DNA of 64,000 nt from a bacterium. Its GTDB lineage: Bacteria; Electryoneota; RPQS01. The notes below the pieces were generated by a model. That model saw nothing but the letters and a program-made list of their open reading frames with translations, had not been told where the DNA came from and made no database searches. Position 1 is the stretch's first letter. Each line of letters starts with the position of its first letter. A program made the translations under genes and the position numbers. The stretch covers positions 1-64,000 of the forward strand of contig JADJEH010000011.1 of NCBI GenBank assembly GCA_016702305.1, given 5' to 3'. This document shows, one piece after another, positions 18,803 to 27,852 of this stretch.

Positions 18803-18997
18803 ATGCCCATAAATCCCTTAGTCTTTGCAAACCAAGTAGCCGACCAGTTCCGACGGTACCTGTTGACAGCGTTCCCAATGTCTGATCCCGATTTAGCGGA
18901 GCAGGCACGGCGTATCTTGGCATCACCTACGCCGCTGGATATGCCGTTGGTCAAGGGGCCGTACATTACGTTGTCCGAGGCTTCCTGCCAAAGGTGA
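18803..18997 (+). CDS. DUF1998-type DEAH helicase, N-terminus (fragment 1 of a gene spanning 18,803-24,033)
   Basis: Fragment 1 begins at ATG 18,803 with MPINPLVFANQVADQFRRYL and LVKGPYITLSEA. The continuation LPKVTPIKALADK lies in a second frame (about 18,980-19,030) and ILHPVMPGLIGYPNMYRHQQ in a third, so two indels fall within 60 bases. This opening (F...V...F..YxLTxFPxxDPDLxxQAR, then LxKGPYxxLS) is typical of the large helicases of about 1,600-1,900 residues found in defence islands (DruE- and DrmA-like). Confidence 0.6.
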   Translation: MPINPLVFANQVADQFRRYLLTAFPMSDPDLAEQARRILASPTPLDMPLVKGPYITLSEASCQR

Positions 18998-19039
18998 CTC
19001 CGATCAAGGCACTCGCGGACAAGGATTCTGCATCCGGTT

Positions 19040-20116
19040 ATGCCGGGCCTAATCGGTTACCCGAACATGTACCGCCACCAACAAATGGTGTTTGAAGCGG
19101 TCAAGACAGGCAAGCACGTGTTGGTTTCTACAGGCACAGGTTCAGGTAAGACCGAGGCTTTTCTCTATCCGATCATTGATGACTTATTGCGTCAACGAGA
19201 CCAAGGGAATGTCGAAGGACTTGCCGCAACGCTAATCTATCCGATGAACGCGCTTGCGAATGACCAGCTTGAGCGCCTACGGGTGATCCTTGCAGGAACC
19301 GGTATCACGTTCGGGCAATGGATTGGCAGCACACCCAAGACAGGTCACAGTAATTTGGTTGACCGTTTCGACGGTAGCGACCGTACCGCATTCTTAGCGG
19401 AGCGTGAACGACGACTCGAGGAGGCAAGAAGGCGTGACCGAGCGGCACGGGCATTTGCACCCCAAGAAGAGTGCCTGTCTGAAGAAGAAATCCGCGAGCG
19501 CAAGCCTCGGATTCTAATCACAAACTACAGACAGTTGGAAATTCTGGCAACACGCTTGCCTGATATCTTGCTGTTTGCGAGCGCGCCGTTAAAGTACCTT
19601 GTATTTGACGAGGCCCATACATACGATGGCGCCGCTGGCGCGGAAGTCGCGTGTTTGATCAGACGAATTCGAGGATTGGCCCGAAAGTCACCTGAAGAGG
19701 TTATCTGCATTGGCACATCGGCGACTTTGACCGATCCGCAGAAAGCAGATGATGACGGAGCTGCCAAACGCTTTGCGTCACGCTTCTTCGGCGTTGATGA
19801 AGCCAACGTTAGCTTGGTAGGCGAGGCATACGTCCAACGGGAATGGCCGCAAGAAAGATATCGGCCGGAACCTCCGCAAGGCAACGGCATGGAAAGAGTG
19901 AATCGGCTCATGACTGCACTCGGTGAGGAAGCTGACATTGCCGTCATCAAGTCCGAAGTGGAATGGCTGACAGGCAAAACGTTTGAACCGGGCAAAGATT
20001 GGAGAACCTCGCTCTTTGACCACCTCATTGGGAATGATTACGTCTATTGCGCCGAGAACGCTCCAAGGCTCCGCAAGAACTTGTGGAAGGCGCGTGGATT
20101 GTCTCAAATCAGCTGA
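19040..20116 (+). CDS. DUF1998-type DEAH helicase, RecA1 domain (fragment 2)
   Basis: It carries the first RecA-like domain: motif Q-like HQQMVFEAV, Walker A VLVSTGTGSGKTEA (about residues 27-40), Ia YPMNALANDQ, Ib ILITNYRQLE, Walker B/motif II VFDEAHTYDG, motif III CIGTSATLT. DEAH and SAT mark superfamily 2. The stop at 20,116 is an artefact: near 20,068 a better frame continues ELVEGAWIVSNQLKPNRLP, and another shift near 20,145 returns to LANAELLAYLALGAAARKD. ATP-driven DNA or RNA remodelling in the cytoplasm is family knowledge; the substrate is unknown. Confidence 0.75.
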   Translation: MPGLIGYPNMYRHQQMVFEAVKTGKHVLVSTGTGSGKTEAFLYPIIDDLLRQRDQGNVEGLAATLIYPMNALANDQLERLRVILAGTGITFGQWIGSTPKTGHSNLVDRFDGSDRTAFLAERERRLEEARRRDRAARAFAPQEECLSEEEIRERKPRILITNYRQLEILATRLPDILLFASAPLKYLVFDEAHTYDGAAGAEVACLIRRIRGLARKSPEEVICIGTSATLTDPQKADDDGAAKRFASRFFGVDEANVSLVGEAYVQREWPQERYRPEPPQGNGMERVNRLMTALGEEADIAVIKSEVEWLTGKTFEPGKDWRTSLFDHLIGNDYVYCAENAPRLRKNLWKARGLSQIS

Positions 20117-20206
20117 AACCCAATCGTCTTCCTCAGGAGCCTGGCTAACGCAGAACTGCTGGCGTATCTTGCGCTCGGCGCTGCGGCCCGGAAAGATGAT
20201 GAGTCA

Positions 20207-22012
20207 TTGCTTCGACCCAAGGTTCACTTCTTCATCCGCGGCTTAGAGGAAATGGTTGTTGGGATTGGAGGCGATGCTGATGCCACGAGAGTCGAGCTCT
20301 ACCCCTCAATCAAACATGGCAAAGACGCAAGGCCGCTCGCACGAGATAGTGCGCTATTTCCAGTGCTCGTCTGTCGTGAGTGCGGTCAGCACTACTTTGA
20401 ACGGAAGTATGAGAACCTTGAGCTAAATCAGACAGGACGCCGAGTCGAATTGCTCAATGGCAATGCACAAGGTGATTTACTCCGCGGTGGAAATGCGTGG
20501 TGGGGGCCGACATCAGCTGATTCAGGCACAAAGTTAGTCATGACCAATCGCCTATTGGAAGAAGGCGACGAAGATGAAGAAAGCGCGGCAGATAGGAAAC
20601 TCACCAAGGCGTATCTCTGTCGAGATTGTGGAGCGTTGCATACAAATCCGGGAGAAAAGTGCTTAGCTGAAGGCTGTGGTCATCTGGCTGCACTGCTCCC
20701 GACTTATTTGATAGGCGAGAAGGTCTCGAGTTGCCCGACCTGTCGTGCATTGTCCCGGAAGATTGGGGGCAGAACGCTCGAGCCAGTGAGGTCGGTGCGC
20801 GCTGTTACTGTGTCAGACGTTCACATTCTTGCACAGGAAATGATCAATGCGGCCCCGGAAGGTCACAGGAAGTTGGTTGTTTTTGCGGATAGTCGTCAGG
20901 ATGCGGCTTTTCGAGCGGGCTGGATTCAAGATCATGGCCGACGCATCCGGTTGCGTCATATGATGTTGGAGGTGATACGCAAAGCTGATCAGCCACTTTC
21001 GTTTAATGATCTTACTGACAAGCTCCAAGGTAGCTTCCAACGTGACAAGAAACTCGCAGAAGCGCTGTTACCTGAAATGTTTGAGGAGGATGCAGCCATC
21101 ATCTTCGAGCAACGAAACGAGTGGGTTCGCGTGGGCAAGGCACTTGGGTATATGGTGCTGCGTGAATTTACTTCCGGACTTCGTAAGCGAGAAGTATTGG
21201 AAGCTCTTGGCTTAGCGCGGCTCGAGTACAACGGCATCACGGCTGAAGATTCAGGTGTTTCCGCATGGGCAGCGATGGTGGGCATGGAACCCGAGGACGC
21301 TGTGCAAGGAATTTCGTCGTTGTTAGACAACTGGCGAAGAAGCCGAATGCTGTTCGTGCCGGATGACCCCATCTATTCGCGCTATCACCCGAAGGACAGT
21401 CCATATCTTCAAAGTGGAATTCTCCCATTGCGCGATTTTACGCCGACAGGGCTTGTCTTAAAACCCCTCGCGCAGAATCGAGCAAGGGCGAAGCGTTGGC
21501 GGAATCTCGTTAATGACAAAGGTTCCGGTGCGCTCCAAGTTCTTCTGCGAAAATGGACGCGAGGTCAAAGCAACATTGACGCCATGAAATGGGCAGAATT
21601 CCTTTGGGACATTCTTACAACGAATTTGAAGTTGCTTGAGAATGTCATTCTACTTGACTCCCGAGGTAAAACGCTCGCAGACGAAGTCTGGCAGCTCAAC
21701 TCGGATTGCATTAAGGTAGTAGAACAGAGTGGGCGTTTCAGATGCAAGAAGTGTCAACGCGTTACATCACGACCATCTCCCCAAAACCTCTGCATGCAAC
21801 GAAACTGTGATGGAACGGTCGTCCACGAAGAACCAAATTTTGAGGACTATAACGTCTCTATTATGGACCGTGCCTTTACCATGGTCAATGCGGAAGAACA
21901 CACCGCTCAGGTTCCCGGAACGGTCAGGGCAAAGGTTGAGCAAGACTTCAAATCGGCAAAGGGTAGAACAAACTGCTTGGTTGCAACTCCCACACTTGGA
22001 GTTGGGAGTTGA
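20207..22012 (+). CDS. DUF1998-type DEAH helicase, central part (fragment 3)
   Basis: The frame is open from about 20,145. It contains two zinc-ribbon-like Cys clusters (LVCRECGQHYFERKYE; YLCRDCGALHT...GEKCLAEGCG) plus a third pair (SSCPTCRAL), then LVVFADSRQDAAFRAGWIQDHG, the motif IV region opening RecA2 in this family. Winged-helix-like material and another CxxC pair (FRCKKCQRVTS) follow. An insertion of one G at 21,998 ends the frame just before motif V; the next frame continues ELGVDIGALDMV. Cys-rich insertions within RecA2 are usual for DUF1998 helicases. Confidence 0.75.
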   Translation: MLRPKVHFFIRGLEEMVVGIGGDADATRVELYPSIKHGKDARPLARDSALFPVLVCRECGQHYFERKYENLELNQTGRRVELLNGNAQGDLLRGGNAWWGPTSADSGTKLVMTNRLLEEGDEDEESAADRKLTKAYLCRDCGALHTNPGEKCLAEGCGHLAALLPTYLIGEKVSSCPTCRALSRKIGGRTLEPVRSVRAVTVSDVHILAQEMINAAPEGHRKLVVFADSRQDAAFRAGWIQDHGRRIRLRHMMLEVIRKADQPLSFNDLTDKLQGSFQRDKKLAEALLPEMFEEDAAIIFEQRNEWVRVGKALGYMVLREFTSGLRKREVLEALGLARLEYNGITAEDSGVSAWAAMVGMEPEDAVQGISSLLDNWRRSRMLFVPDDPIYSRYHPKDSPYLQSGILPLRDFTPTGLVLKPLAQNRARAKRWRNLVNDKGSGALQVLLRKWTRGQSNIDAMKWAEFLWDILTTNLKLLENVILLDSRGKTLADEVWQLNSDCIKVVEQSGRFRCKKCQRVTSRPSPQNLCMQRNCDGTVVHEEPNFEDYNVSIMDRAFTMVNAEEHTAQVPGTVRAKVEQDFKSAKGRTNCLVATPTLGVGS

Positions 22013-22478
22013 TATAGGCGCGCTAGACATGGTCTTACTCCGGAACGTGCCCCCACAATCAAGCAATTACTGGCAACGTGCCGGTCGTGCCGGACGTCAG
22101 GAGCGCATGGCTGTAATCAGCACTTATTGCAGGAGAGCCAATCACGATCGGTTCTTCTTTGAGGATCCCTTAAGGTTGCTTAGTGGTTCAATCGCTGCGC
22201 CGGCGTTCAATTTGCGAAATCCGGTCATGCTTGAAAAGCATATAAGGGCAACGATACTTACTGAATTGTTGCAATTGTCTCACGGCAATACCGAACAAGC
22301 AAGACACATTCAAACAGTGCTCAGTGTTTTGTTCCCGCCGTTCATTCGTGACTACTTGCTGGATTCCAACAACAGTTATAAGACAGATCCACAAACTACC
22401 GCGTCACTTGGTACTTTGCTTGACCAACAATGTACTACTTTGACGAAAAACGTTCTTTCCCACTTCGTGAAATTCTGA
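21999..22478 (+). CDS. DUF1998-type DEAH helicase, motifs V and VI (fragment 4)
   Basis: After the shift at 21,998 the frame gives motif V ELGVDIGALDMVLLRNVPP and motif VI NYWQRAGRAGRQERMAVIS, with the arginine fingers QRAGRAGR, completing the second RecA domain. Helical material follows (RNPVMLEKHIRATILTELLQ). The nominal upstream part of this frame (from 21,729) is a shadow of fragment 3. The frame is lost at about 22,475. Confidence 0.7.
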   Translation, partial: ELGVDIGALDMVLLRNVPPQSSNYWQRAGRAGRQERMAVISTYCRRANHDRFFFEDPLRLLSGSIAAPAFNLRNPVMLEKHIRATILTELLQLSHGNTEQARHIQTVLSVLFPPFIRDYLLDSNNSYKTDPQTTASLGTLLDQQCTTLTKNVLSHFVKF

Positions 22479-22546
22479 CCAGACGAAACAAATGGGGTTG
22501 GTAGATAGGGGCGGATTAAGGCCGTGATACAGACACTCCGGACGAA

Positions 22547-22732
22547 TTGTCATTAGTGATATCGAGGCTTCACAAGCGGCTAGACTGGGCGCTTGATACT
22601 CAGAAAGAGCTGCACCGCAAGAAAGAGACTAGGAAACTCGACCAAGAAGAGCGGCAGATGCTGCGGCGGTGCAACGACTTTATTGAGATATCACGAGTCG
22701 TGAACGATCGACTTATACGCTTGCCGTTCTGA
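22547..22732 (+). CDS. DUF1998-type DEAH helicase, helical linker (fragment 5)
   Basis: A charged helical segment (VISRLHKRLDWALDTQKELH, ...EERQMLRRCNDFIEISR) linking the helicase core with the DUF1998 module. No start signal belongs to it; the two ends are frameshifts near 22,480-22,545 and 22,730. Assignment rests on position and on typical family layout. Confidence 0.5.
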   Translation: MSLVISRLHKRLDWALDTQKELHRKKETRKLDQEERQMLRRCNDFIEISRVVNDRLIRLPF

Positions 22733-22760
22733 GCACCGAAGGTTTCTTCCAGGGTATGGC

Positions 22761-23258
22761 ATGTACGAGGGCGGGATCACGGCTTCAGCAGCATCAGGAT
22801 TTTCTCAGAGGTCTGGTCCAGTCACGTTTGAATTGTCGAGGTCACAAGCCGTTGCGTTGGGAGAGTTTGTGCCCGGGAATAGGCTGTATGCAAATCGAGG
22901 AACCTTCTACGTTTCACGCTACCATCTAGGTGCAGGAACTGAAGGTCAAATTGAATTACTGTCAGTTGACCCAGAGCAGGGGTTTGTTGCTCGCGAAGGC
23001 GTTGCCTCAGCATATGGTCAAACGGGTTTCCAAACACTTTATGCAATGCCAATTGTTGACCTAGATATTGCGCATGAAGGTCGCATTACTGAGGACGAGG
23101 TCCTTCGCTTCTCAATGCCAGTTCTGATTGCGGGTCGTCTATTGAAACATCATCGAGGTGGCAAAGCATTCAAAATAGGTAAGTACGGAGACCCACATGT
23201 TGCGTGGCCAAGGAATACAGCTTGTGAATCTTGGCGAGGCAGGGCTTGCAAAGGCTAG
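22761..23258 (+). CDS. DUF1998-type DEAH helicase, pre-MZB region (fragment 6)
   Basis: GFLPGYGMYEGGITAS opens the region that precedes DUF1998 in this family; ELSRSQAVALGEFVPGNRLY and GTFYVSRYHLG are equally characteristic, then HEGRITEDEVLRFSMP and HHRGGKAFKIG. After about 23,180 the frame is wrong: another frame reads MLRGQGIQLVNLGEAGLAKA. Confidence 0.7.
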   Translation: MYEGGITASAASGFSQRSGPVTFELSRSQAVALGEFVPGNRLYANRGTFYVSRYHLGAGTEGQIELLSVDPEQGFVAREGVASAYGQTGFQTLYAMPIVDLDIAHEGRITEDEVLRFSMPVLIAGRLLKHHRGGKAFKIGKYGDPHVAWPRNTACESWRGRACKG

Positions 23259-23282
23259 TGGAGGCGCCACGAACTAGGGTTT

Positions 23283-23903
23283 CATATTTGTTCTGTATGT
23301 GGGGCAGCCAAAAGCCCTTACGTTGTACCTCTCGAGCGACAACATTTTGATGAACACCACAGGGAGCGTTGCGGCCGGGATCCTGTTCAATTAGGTCTAT
23401 CTGCAAAGACAGACGTTGACATGCTATTGTTCCACAAAATCAGTAGCCTGCCAGAAGGTGTGAACATTGAGAGATACTAAGAACTGCCGCAGCTCGAATA
23501 TTAGACATGGGGCACGATGACCTCAACTGATGCCAATACCTGGTTCAGATGGCACTCTAGACTACACTATTTATGACCCGATGCCAGGCGGTTCTGGGTT
23601 CTTGACCAAATGTTAAAACGTTGGCCGGAGTTAATAGAAGCAGCATATGATGTCGCCTCCTGCAAAGCCGCTTGCGAGCGTGCCTGTTACATTTGCCTTA
23701 AGACCTATCGAAACCAGTTTCAGCATGACCACCTTGATAGAAACTTAGCCCGTACCCTTCTTGTCGAACTGGGCCAAGCCCCAGAATTGCATCGCGACAT
23801 TGAGCCGGTCCTTGATAAAGGAGACTCCGGAACTGGGTCACCAAGCAATCCCCCCTGGGATGAGCAGATCTCTGCATGGCGACCCTCAGCAACAAGTTCG
23901 TGA
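23283..23903 (+). CDS. DUF1998 (MZB) zinc module of the helicase (fragment 7, several shifts)
   Basis: Pieces in order: HICSVCGAAKSPYVVP...TDVDMLLFHKISSLPEG (23,283-23,480); MPIPGSDGTLDYTIYDPMPG (from 23,530); then LDQMLKRWPELIEAAYD and the cysteine cluster CKAACERACYICLKTYRNQF (23,660-23,720). YDPMPGGSG and CxxxCxxxCxxCL define the DUF1998/MZB zinc-binding domain found in MrfA-, DrmA/B- and DruE-type helicases. Three or more frame changes occur here; none removes a motif. Confidence 0.7.
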
Positions 23904-24033
23904 CAATATCATTCGCCAAGCATTAGAACTCGACGGTTTCGCCGTAATTGTAATCCAAAGCAGAGATCTCAATGATCCGGAAATAATGAGATCGCACATG
24001 GCAACTTTGTCGGCCGCATTGTCAAAAGCCTAA
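23761..24033 (+). CDS. C-terminal end of the DUF1998 helicase (fragment 8)
   Basis: The real part starts near 23,865 with GMSRSLHGDPQQQVRDNIIR and continues ALELDGFAVIVIQSRDLNDP to the stop. The upstream 100 bases of this frame are a shadow. At the join (CCCCCCTGGGATG, about 23,850-23,864) the preceding frame ends SPSNPPWDE. Homologs usually have a restriction-endonuclease-like segment between these two parts, so some tens of codons may be deleted here. That comparison is from memory of the family. Confidence 0.5.
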   Translation: MSNWAKPQNCIATLSRSLIKETPELGHQAIPPGMSRSLHGDPQQQVRDNIIRQALELDGFAVIVIQSRDLNDPEIMRSHMATLSAALSKA

Positions 24034-24147
24034 TGACAAGAACAGAGATTTTCGCGGATATGGGCGCAGGCGCACCTTACCAAACCATTGTAAATCCCCT
24101 CCCGCCTACCCCAGCGTCGCGCATCCGGGTAAAGAACTTGATTGATT

Positions 24148-24774
24148 ATGATACTCGAGAACCTTCTTGCATCAATCGTTGGTGGCGCAGTAGTCTGGGG
24201 GTTTAGCGAATTGACACATCGCCGACGTTCCTCAGACGAACATCGCGCCGCTATCGGCAGGGTCCTATTTGACCTCGCTGAAGTGCGGCATGGGTTGACG
24301 TATGTCAGCGTAATGGGGGAGTTGTTTGACTCTATGGACGTTAATTTCCTCGCATGACCGAATGGCTGCAAAGTGACCATTGGCAAGATACTGCCGCCGA
24401 TGCCAGACCTTCATCAGAGGCTTGATGAGGCGTTGCGCTTCGTGGCAGGTACCGATCCGGATCTTGCCTTTCGAATGCGGAGTAAGGACCAAGTCGAGTC
24501 AATACTTTCTCGCTGGCAAGCCGTGGTTGCTGAACACATAGATGACATTAGCGCATTACAAACGAATGAGCTACTCGAACCTCTAATTGTCAATTCAGCA
24601 TGCGAGACGTTAGACGAAGCCATTCTTGAGCTCGCCAAGCGGCATGGCAAGTCCACGCTTTCCGACTTTGAAAAGCGTGTCAGCAAATGGAAGGATCGAC
24701 CTGCACTGCTTGCAGAGGTAAAGAAGGAATTGGCTGAGAAGATCCCGCAGCTTGCTTATCTGCAGAATGAATAG
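24148..24774 (+). CDS. Small membrane-anchored helical protein between helicase and SIR2 (frameshifted, unknown)
   Basis: Two frames make one protein of about 205 residues: MILENLLASIVGGAVVWGFS is an N-terminal membrane segment followed by basic SELTHRRR and a helical cytoplasmic region (RVLFDLAEVRHGLTYVSVMG); after a shift near 24,350 the frame 24,373-24,774 continues LPPMPDLHQRLDEALRFVAG and a long charged helix to LQNE. No family recognised. A membrane-anchored partner next to SIR2-HerA could tie the system to the envelope, but this is inference. The 167 bases to the next gene hold no gene. Confidence 0.5.
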
Positions 24775-24941
24775 GTGGATTCGAGGCGCTGGTTCGTTGA
24801 TCTAACAGTAAGTAGTATGGCGCCGAGAACCTGACTTTCCAATCTCATTTGGTTATTTTCTTACTGTATTCGGGCCACAAGAAAGGTCCAATAAGGGTTA
24901 TCTTGTGACAGGCGACCAACTATAAATCGGGAACATCACCC

Positions 24942-26270
24942 ATGTCTATTAATACATCAGACGAGAAATGGAAGAACCACCTTTACAGGACTGGCTCACA
25001 TATCGGTAGCTATGACGACGTTCCAGACAATCCCGATCAATTGCGTAAGCATATAGAGCCGTGGCTGTCTGCGGTTTTTCAAAGTGAGCATTTGTCACTA
25101 CTTCTCGGAAATGGTTTTGGAATAGGGGTTTCCGGTGGCAAATTCATGGCTAGCATGGGTGTCTCCCGGGATTCGACGGGCCATTGGCCGAATTTGTCGA
25201 ACAGGCCTCAAGTAGGTCAGCAAAATGCTCCGAACGTGGAGTGCCCAATTTTGAGGACAACTTACGCGTTGCAAATGAACTACTAAGAGGACTGGAGATT
25301 CTCGCCGATCCTCGCTCAACCGACCTGCAAACGCAAATTGGCACGAAGCTCCAGGTCTTCCTAAAATCGGTCTTGGAGTCTGAGCGCGACCTCCTCGCTG
25401 TCTTTGATAAAGGTGATCCTGAAGCGAACCTTCGACAAAATCTCCTCATATCTTTTCTTGTTGAGTTTTTGCAAGTCGAACACCATCTCGAGAGAGGCTA
25501 AATCTATTTACAACAAATTACGACCGACTTATCGAGTATGGTTGTGACCAAGCTGGGCTACGCATCATGGATCGATTTGTTGGGATGTTGTCACCAGTGT
25601 TTCGTGCCTCACGTATGAATCTAGACTTTCATTACAACCCTCCCGGCATTCGCGGCGAGCCACGGTATTTGGAAGGTGTGATAAGGCTGTTCAAATTGCA
25701 TGGCTCAATTGATTGGCGCCAATTGCGGCGAGAAATAAGGCGTCAGTCACTGCCTTTTGGCGCGCCTGACAACCATCCTGCGATAACAATGGGTCCACCA
25801 GACGGGGTAATCATATATCCAAATGCTGCAAAGACATGGAGACATCCGAGTATCCATACGCTGAACTATTCCGCGACTTCGCGGCTGCTACGTGCCGACC
25901 TAACTCAGTGCTTGTCACTTATGGCTATGGTTTTGGCGATGACCACGTTAACCGCGTGATTCGGGATATGCTCACGATTCCTTCAACGCATGTGGTAATT
26001 ATTTCGTATGACAATCCGGGGAAACGAGTTGAGTCGTTCTGCGACAAAGTGGGCCACAAAGCTCAGATATCACTCCTCATTGGTTCACACTTTGGTGAAT
26101 TTCAAAGCCTTGTCGTAAACTACCTACCCAAGCCAGCGATTGATCTCATTTCTTCACGAAAAACCGAATTGCTACAGCGGCGCGGTGATGAACTACTGAG
26201 TACTCCTGACGACGCAACTGTAAAGCAAGGAGCTGGAGTCGGAGGCAATACAAATGCAAACACCAATTGA
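24942..26270 (+). CDS. SIR2-like domain protein of a SIR2-HerA defence pair (frameshifted)
   Basis: Pieces 24,942-25,286, 25,184-25,501, about 25,490-25,959 and 25,836-26,270 give one protein of about 440 residues. Hallmarks in order: LSLLLGNGFGIG (NAD-binding glycine loop), FTTNYDRLIEYG, RLFKLHGSIDWR (catalytic-type His) and VLVTYGYGFGDDHVNRVIRD. This is the SIR2_2 type used by bacterial anti-phage NADases, which degrade NAD+ on infection (family knowledge). The gene overlaps the HerA gene by 17 bases, so translation is probably coupled. At least three one-base shifts interrupt the frame in this sequence. No signal peptide; cytoplasmic. Confidence 0.75.
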
Positions 26271-26544
26271 AAGTGCTGCTGCACTAACTATCGGAACGGT
26301 TGAATCCGTATCGCCATCCGAGATTTGGGTTCTACTCGATACTGATGCACCCCAAGCAACCGCTTTGAATGCGGGTACTCCAATCGGATTCCCACGGATC
26401 AATGGATACGTATTAATTCCAAACGAGACGGGTGCAGTTGTCGGAATGATTGTTTGGTTAGGCGTGGAGAGATCTGCTTTCCCAAAGCGACCTGGAATGA
26501 AAGACTTTGGTCTTATTGACTTGCCCTATCCGCCCGAAAACTGA
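26254..26544 (+). CDS. HerA-like ATPase, N-terminal HAS-barrel (fragment 1 of 26,254-28,350)
   Basis: ATG 26,254 follows GGAGG at 26,241-26,245. TIGTVESVSPSEIWVLLD and GFPRINGYVLIPNETGAVVG form the beta-barrel (HAS domain) that precedes the RecA/FtsK-like core in HerA. The frame ends at a CCC run (26,530-26,534): restoring one C gives PPRKLKLTPLGTLVQ and joins the next piece. Confidence 0.75.
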   Translation: MQTPIESAAALTIGTVESVSPSEIWVLLDTDAPQATALNAGTPIGFPRINGYVLIPNETGAVVGMIVWLGVERSAFPKRPGMKDFGLIDLPYPPEN

Positions 26545-26564
26545 AGCTCACACCACTTGGTACC

Positions 26565-27305
26565 TTGGTTCAAAGAATGGAGAAGGGAACCTACTCTTAC
26601 AGGCTAGAGCGTGGTGTTTCTGCCTTTCCATCAGTTGGTGATCCTGCATCATTGCCTACCGAGACCCAACTTAGGAGCATTATTGAAGCACCCGATGTAG
26701 CTGATCAAAGAGTAACGATCGGAACTTCACCGTTGACCTCCAGCGCGCGGGTAACTGTTGACCCTAACAAGGTCTTTGGAAGACACCTAGCGGTTCTGGG
26801 TAATACTGGAAGCGGTAAATCATGTACGGTTGCTGGCCTTATTCGCTGGTCGCTGGCTGAAGCTAAGGAAGCGTGTGTGAAGAGCCAAAAGAACAATCAG
26901 GTTAACGCTCGATTCATAGTCCTTGATCCAAATGGTGAATATGGCTCGGCCTTTGATGATCTAACCTCTGTACGGCACTTCCGTGTACCTCCTTGTGAAG
27001 CCCCGTTCAAAGACCCAGTGCTACCTGCCTGGATGTGGAATAGCCATGAGTGGTGCGCTTTAACGCGTGCTGCGCCTGGAATTCAACGCCCGTTGTTACT
27101 GCAAGCACTTCGAGATATGCGAGCAGGAACGGAACTCAAAGAGAGTACTGAACGCCAATGTTGCCGATATCTTCGTTCTCACCAGTTTTCTCTCGAAAAT
27201 CGAGTTGTTCGGGGACTTGATGGCTATGCGGCATTCCCAGAGAGCAACAATTGCGGCCTTCAGTTTGCAAATATTGCAGAAGACACCAAAGAGGTATGCA
27301 AGTGA
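26565..27305 (+). CDS. HerA-like ATPase, Walker A domain (fragment 2)
   Basis: Contains HLAVLGNTGSGKSCTVAGLI (Walker A, GNTGSGKS) and FIVLDPNGEYGSAF, the conserved strand-2 motif of HerA/FtsK ATPases. Real sequence runs to about GTELKE; after roughly 27,140 the reading changes to the frame at 27,067-27,702. HerA forms hexameric ring translocases; with SIR2 it forms large defence complexes (known for SIR2-HerA systems). Confidence 0.75.
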   Translation: MVQRMEKGTYSYRLERGVSAFPSVGDPASLPTETQLRSIIEAPDVADQRVTIGTSPLTSSARVTVDPNKVFGRHLAVLGNTGSGKSCTVAGLIRWSLAEAKEACVKSQKNNQVNARFIVLDPNGEYGSAFDDLTSVRHFRVPPCEAPFKDPVLPAWMWNSHEWCALTRAAPGIQRPLLLQALRDMRAGTELKESTERQCCRYLRSHQFSLENRVVRGLDGYAAFPESNNCGLQFANIAEDTKEVCK

Positions 27306-27702
27306 ATTCTCGGATGATCAGCACAAATCACTTCAAAACCTTGCTGAAACCGCCCAAAAGGTAGCGGACAGTCGACATTGGGAGAATCTGGCAAAGGGAA
27401 CTGGAGGTTATAACGCCTTCAGCGAGTCTGATGTATTATCAGTCATTGAGTGCATTCGCAAGGCACTTGGAGGCATTCCCGTGAAATTGACAACTGAGCC
27501 GATAAGCGAGGATGCTCCTTTGCACTTCGATGTCAATCTCCTTCCCGACCACCTCGAACAAGTCGCGAATATCTCGCCGAGCTCGCAGGCCTCGCTGCTC
27601 ATATCGACCCTTACTTTACGAATCCGCATGATGCTAGCAGATCGAGACTGGGACCAGTTGTTAACCCGGACGCTGCTGCAATTTGCTTCGAAGACTGGCT
27701 GA
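27067..27702 (+). CDS. HerA-like ATPase, helical insert (fragment 3)
   Basis: The part from about 27,220 (GDLMAMRHSQRATIAAFSLQ) to 27,702 (DRDWDQLLTRTLLQFASKTG) is genuine helical-bundle sequence of HerA; the first 50 residues are shadow. From 27,703 to about 27,850 several frame changes hide GNDGASNGQLVVLDLS, which precedes Walker B. Confidence 0.65.
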   Translation: MLRLEFNARCYCKHFEICEQERNSKRVLNANVADIFVLTSFLSKIELFGDLMAMRHSQRATIAAFSLQILQKTPKRYASEFSDDQHKSLQNLAETAQKVADSRHWENLAKGTGGYNAFSESDVLSVIECIRKALGGIPVKLTTEPISEDAPLHFDVNLLPDHLEQVANISPSSQASLLISTLTLRIRMMLADRDWDQLLTRTLLQFASKTG

Positions 27703-27852
27703 GGTGATTACATTGGGAATGATGGAGCATCAATGGGCAGCTGGTAGTTCTGGATCTATCGTTGCTGGTCTCAGCTGACGTGCTTCTGGGTTGTCGCCGT
27801 CATAGCACGTATCGTTTTTGAAGCAGTACAACGATATCGGCGAATTGAGCAC

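Noticed and set aside
18803..24033. Formal assignment as Druantia or DISARM
   Set aside because: The helicase resembles DruE and DrmA, but the required partners (DruA-D/M or DrmB, DrmC, methyltransferase) are absent, so only the family is named.
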